Origin: JAFAGX01 sp035623255
GTDB taxonomy: Bacteria > Acidobacteriota > Terriglobia > Terriglobales > Acidobacteriaceae
Direction: 5' to 3'
Assembly: GCA_035623255.1 (NCBI GenBank)
Contig: DASPTU010000121.1
Span: 1 to 16,939, forward strand
DNA: 16,939 nt
Of the stretch, positions 14,861-16,939 are shown piece by piece. The position numbers were made by a program, and so were the translations under genes. Under the pieces are notes generated by a model. The model saw nothing but the letters and a program-made list of their open reading frames with translations. It did not search any database and was not told the DNA's origin. The first letter of the stretch is position 1. Every line of letters starts with the position of its first letter.

Positions 14861-15895
14861 TTACAGTTCGTTGTCCGGGCCGTAGGCTGATGCAGGAAGT
14901 ATCTGGTTTGAAGTCGGGCCGGGCACGGCGTTTCCATGCTCGTCGATCTTCATTCCCAGGCTCAAGCCCATGGTTCCCAGAATTTCTTTGATCTCGTTTA
15001 GTGACTTACGCCCGAAATTCTTGGTCTTCAGCATTTCGGCTTCGGTCTTCTGCACGAGTTCGCCAATGGTCTGAATGTTCGCGTTCTTCAGGCAATTGTA
15101 GCTGCGAACCGACAACTCCAACTCCTCTACGGAACGATTCAGGTTTTCGTTGCGAATCTCCGGTTTGCGCTCCTCGGCTGAGGTCGCAGTCTCAATGTCT
15201 TCCTCGAAGTTGATGAAGATGTTCATGTGGTCTTTCAGCAATTTCGCGGCGAGGCCGATAGAATCGGCAGGTGTAATCGAGCCGTTCGTCCAGACTTCGA
15301 GAGTCAACTTGTCGTAGTCCGTGATCTGTCCGAGACGCGCGGCTTCCACGGTGTAGTTGCACTTGCGGACCGGGGAATGGACGGAGTCGATGGGAATAAA
15401 CCCGATTCCCAGATCTTCGTCGAAATTCTTGTCGGCAGAAACGTAGCCGCGGCCACGTTTGAGCCGCATTTCCATGTCGAGCTTGCCGCCTTCGCTGACA
15501 GTAGCGATGTAGACGTCTTTGTCGAGCACCTCGACATCGGCGTCGGCTTCGATCATGCCCGAGGTGACGACACCCGGCTGATCGGCACGCAGATAAATCG
15601 CTTTTGGCGCATCCCCACTCAGCTTGAAGGGAATTTGCTTCAGGTTGAGGATGATGTCGGTCGCGTCTTCGACCACTCCGGTGATGGATTGAAATTCGTG
15701 CAACACGCCTTCCATCTTCACCGCGGTAACAGCCGCACCTTCAATCGAGCTCAGAAGCACGCGCCGCAGGGCATTGCCTACGGTCGTGCCGAATCCGCGC
15801 TCAAACGGCTGCGCCCAGAAAATCCCGTACTTGTCGGTGAGAGTGGACTGATCAACTGCAAGACGTTTCGGTTTCTGAAAACCTTTCCAAAGCAT
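14861..15895 (-). CDS. rpoA: DNA-directed RNA polymerase alpha subunit
   Basis: A complete 344-residue alpha subunit, the dimer that scaffolds assembly of beta and beta' in RNA polymerase. The N-terminal domain (about 1-235) shows QPFERGFGTTVGNALRRVLLSSIEG, EFQSITGVVEDATDIILNLK and NITVEAAR-like blocks ending KDHMNIFINFEE. A linker (about 236-252) leads to the C-terminal domain (about 253-318), where RSYNCLKNANIQTIGEL and NFGRKSLNEIKEILG carry the DNA-contacting Arg264 and Lys297, matching Arg265 and Lys298 of E. coli. So it can contact UP elements and activators. The length is slightly above E. coli (329) because of a short C-terminal tail. The start at 15895 has AAGGAGAAAC immediately upstream. 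It lies between rpsD and rplQ with hairpin-rich spacers on both sides. Confidence 0.98.
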   Translation of the reverse strand: MLWKGFQKPKRLAVDQSTLTDKYGIFWAQPFERGFGTTVGNALRRVLLSSIEGAAVTAVKMEGVLHEFQSITGVVEDATDIILNLKQIPFKLSGDAPKAIYLRADQPGVVTSGMIEADADVEVLDKDVYIATVSEGGKLDMEMRLKRGRGYVSADKNFDEDLGIGFIPIDSVHSPVRKCNYTVEAARLGQITDYDKLTLEVWTNGSITPADSIGLAAKLLKDHMNIFINFEEDIETATSAEERKPEIRNENLNRSVEELELSVRSYNCLKNANIQTIGELVQKTEAEMLKTKNFGRKSLNEIKEILGTMGLSLGMKIDEHGNAVPGPTSNQILPASAYGPDNEL

Positions 15896-15932
15896 ATGTT
15901 TCTCCTTCGGCCGTTTGGCTCGGTGCTGGCTC

Positions 15933-15954
15933 CCTGAACCGGTCCGGGTTCAGG
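15933..15954 (-). repeat. Hairpin in rpsD-rpoA spacer (8-base stem)
   Basis: CCTGAACC (15933-15940) and GGTTCAGG (15947-15954) are perfect inverted arms around a 6-base loop. It ends about 38 bases before the rpoA start codon and does not reach the Shine-Dalgarno. No T-run follows. Confidence 0.65.
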
Positions 15955-15960
15955 TGGGTG

Positions 15961-15993
15961 CCCCATGTCTCGCGTCGTTTGCGAGACGTGGGG
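15961..15993 (-). repeat. Strong hairpin in rpsD-rpoA spacer (13-base stem)
   Basis: CCCCATGTCTCGC (15961-15973) and GCGAGACGTGGGG (15981-15993) pair over 13 positions around a 7-base loop. One position is a C-A mismatch in the transcribed minus sense (G-U on the other strand). It is GC-rich like a terminator stem, but the downstream bases are GCACCC and not a T-run, so it looks like a processing or stability hairpin, not an intrinsic terminator. Confidence 0.7.
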
Positions 15994-16048
15994 ATTTTCG
16001 TCAGCAGAGGCTGATCTGGCACGAAAAATACCGGACCCAAGAACCGCC

Positions 16049-16105
16049 GTTGGTCGTTCGTCCTCGGTCGTTGGCTAACGACTAGCGACCAGCGACTAAC
16101 GACTA
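16049..16105 (-). repeat. Heptamer hairpin element C, after rpsD
   Basis: On the plus strand, four exact-period 7-base units TAACGAC, TAGCGAC, CAGCGAC, TAACGAC occupy 16076-16103. The opposing arm (16049-16073) has GTCGTTC, GTCCTCG, GTCGTTG. The core GTCGTT/AACGAC (16067-16072 and 16077-16082) pairs perfectly around a 4-base loop. In the transcribed sense the array starts with the rpsD TAG stop (16105-16103): TAGTCGT, TAGTCGC, TGGTCGC, TAGTCGT. Confidence 0.8.
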
Positions 16106-16732
16106 CTTACTATAAAGTTCCACGATCAACTGCTCGTTCACCGGCAGCTGAATGTCTTCGCGCTTGGGCAAATTCAACACGCGGCCCTTGTAGTTGTCGC
16201 GGTCCACCTCCAGCCAGTTCGGCAGCGTACCGTGGCTCGAGAATTCCTTCGCCAGTTCGAGCACCGCGAGTTTCTTGCTGTTCTCGCGAATCGAGACTTC
16301 TTCGCCGGCGCTCACTTCATATGAAGGAATGTTGACCTTGCAGTTGTCGACGGCGACATGCCCGTGACGCACCAGTTGCCGCGCCTGGCGCCGCGACTGG
16401 GCGAATCCCAGGCGGAAAACCACATTGTCGAGACGCCGCTCGAGCTGCTGCAGCAATTTTTCACCGGTAACGCCGCGCGAACGCGCTGCCTTCTCAAAGT
16501 AGTTGCGAAACTGCGCTTCCTGCGTGAAGTAAATTCGCTTGGCCTTCTGCTTTTCGCGCAGTTGCAGGCCGTAGCCCACAACCTTGGCCTTGCGGTCTTT
16601 CCCATGTTGTCCGGGAGCGAAGTTGCGCTTCTCGATGGGACACTTGTCGCTGAAGCACTTTGCGCCTTTGAGGAACAACTTCATGCCCTCGCGGCGGCAT
16701 AGACGGCAGACTGCATCGGTATAGCGTGCCAT
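16103..16732 (-). CDS. rpsD: 30S ribosomal protein S4
   Basis: A complete 209-residue S4, an early 16S rRNA-binding protein of the small subunit and, in E. coli, the translational repressor of the alpha operon. The N-terminus has the zinc-binding form with Cys9, Cys12, Cys26 and Cys31 (VCRLCRREGMKLF and CFSDKC), followed by APGQHGKDR. The S4 RNA-binding domain is at about 99-165 (RRLDNVVFRLGFAQSRRQARQLVRHGHVAVD). The C-terminus NEQLIVELYSK is the normal end of the family. The start at 16732 is preceded by CAAGGAGAAAC. The gene lies after rpsK and before rpoA as expected. Whether S4 represses this operon here cannot be told; the spacer hairpins are obvious places to look. Confidence 0.98.
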   Translation of the reverse strand: MARYTDAVCRLCRREGMKLFLKGAKCFSDKCPIEKRNFAPGQHGKDRKAKVVGYGLQLREKQKAKRIYFTQEAQFRNYFEKAARSRGVTGEKLLQQLERRLDNVVFRLGFAQSRRQARQLVRHGHVAVDNCKVNIPSYEVSAGEEVSIRENSKKLAVLELAKEFSSHGTLPNWLEVDRDNYKGRVLNLPKREDIQLPVNEQLIVELYSK

Positions 16733-16791
16733 GTTTCTCCTTGAGTAACCGGTTTACGGGACTGGCTTCCCTTCTTCCCGGTTGTGATTTC

Positions 16792-16856
16792 AGTTTCGAG
16801 TACTCTCATCAGGTTCAAGCTTCAACACACACTTAAAACTCGAAACTTGAAACTAG
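16792..16856 (-). repeat. Heptamer hairpin element D, after rpsK
   Basis: On the plus strand, units AAACTCG, AAACTTG, AAACTAG lie at 16836-16856, with a diverged unit before them. AGTTTCGAGT (16792-16801) and ACTCGAAACT (16838-16847) are perfect 10-base inverted arms, 36 bases apart. In the transcribed sense the array begins with the rpsK TAG stop (16855-16853): TAGTTTC, AAGTTTC, GAGTTTT, AAGTGTG. It is AT-richer than elements A-C. Confidence 0.75.
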
Positions 16857-16939
16857 ACTCTCCGTCTCTTCGGGGGCCGGCATCCGTTATGCGGAATCGG
16901 CGTGACGTCGCGGATGGAACGCACTTCGATTCCAGCGGC
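16853..16939 (-). CDS. rpsK: 30S ribosomal protein S11, C-terminal end (partial)
   Basis: The last 28 residues of S11: AAGIEVRSIRDVTPIP followed by HNGCRPPKRRRV. This is the highly conserved S11 C-terminus, which lines the mRNA exit platform of the 30S subunit. The 5' part lies beyond the right edge. The frame ends in TAG at 16855-16853. The gap to rpsD is 120 bases and contains hairpin element D. Confidence 0.95.
   Translation of the reverse strand, partial: AAGIEVRSIRDVTPIPHNGCRPPKRRRV

Noticed and set aside
15227..15937. 236-codon plus-strand open frame
   Set aside because: It is antisense to rpoA, whose frame is certain.
15961..15993. Intrinsic terminator between rpsD and rpoA
   Set aside because: The stem is strong, but no T-run follows in the transcribed direction, and termination here would cut off rpoA. 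On the plus strand only ATTTT follows and no plus-strand gene ends here.
14163..16856. CRISPR array or insertion-sequence ends
   Set aside because: The units are 7 bases with no spacers, no cas or transposase genes are present, and there are no target-site duplications or shared terminal sequences among the four elements.

Overview
The window is an ordinary-looking stretch of bacterial chromosome with no phage, transposase, CRISPR array, tRNA or rRNA. The gene set suggests a member of the Acidobacteriota, probably Terriglobia (soil type). The pointers are a short type IV pilin, a TMTC-like membrane/TPR protein, a bacterial GIDE-domain protein beside a paired M16 peptidase, a stand-alone LigD-type polymerase, and moderately high GC. 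This placement is inference from gene content; there is no rRNA to confirm it.

Layout: (1) 1-2382: the 5' part of a type IV pilin gene (minus, runs off the left edge), a 323-base gap, then a 626-residue membrane protein with C-terminal TPRs (plus). (2) 2451-7442, all minus: a radical SAM protein of the spore-photolyase-like group with its own promoter, and a three-gene operon in the order catalytic M16 peptidase, non-catalytic M16 partner, GIDE-domain membrane protein. (3) 7619-13565, all plus: LigD-type NHEJ polymerase, DUF72 protein, a tandem XerD/XerC recombinase pair, guaB behind a good sigma-70 promoter, and a VanZ-like membrane protein. (4) 13597-16939, minus: the end of the alpha ribosomal-protein operon in classical order (rpsK end, rpsD, rpoA, rplQ), followed by a small membrane-anchored protein of unknown function.

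The most unusual signal is in the gaps of the ribosomal operon. Each of the four consecutive intergenic spacers (after rpsK, rpsD, rpoA and rplQ) holds a hairpin-forming inverted repeat built from 7-base units. Each spacer has its own heptamer word (3-5 units per arm), and in three of the four the upstream gene's UAG stop codon is itself the first three bases of the first unit. No comparable element was seen in the other gaps of the window. The rpoA-rplQ spacer also carries a copy of the operon's Shine-Dalgarno string in its loop, and that loop can pair with the real rplQ start region, giving a possible pseudoknot. I know of no named element of this kind in this group; the nearest analogue I know is the short tandem heptanucleotide repeats of filamentous cyanobacteria.

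Functional links: the two M16 proteins look like complementary halves of one periplasmic peptidase, one with the HxxEH zinc site and the other with the R/Y substrate-binding pair. XerC and XerD, normally unlinked in model bacteria, sit side by side here and probably form the chromosome-dimer resolution recombinase.
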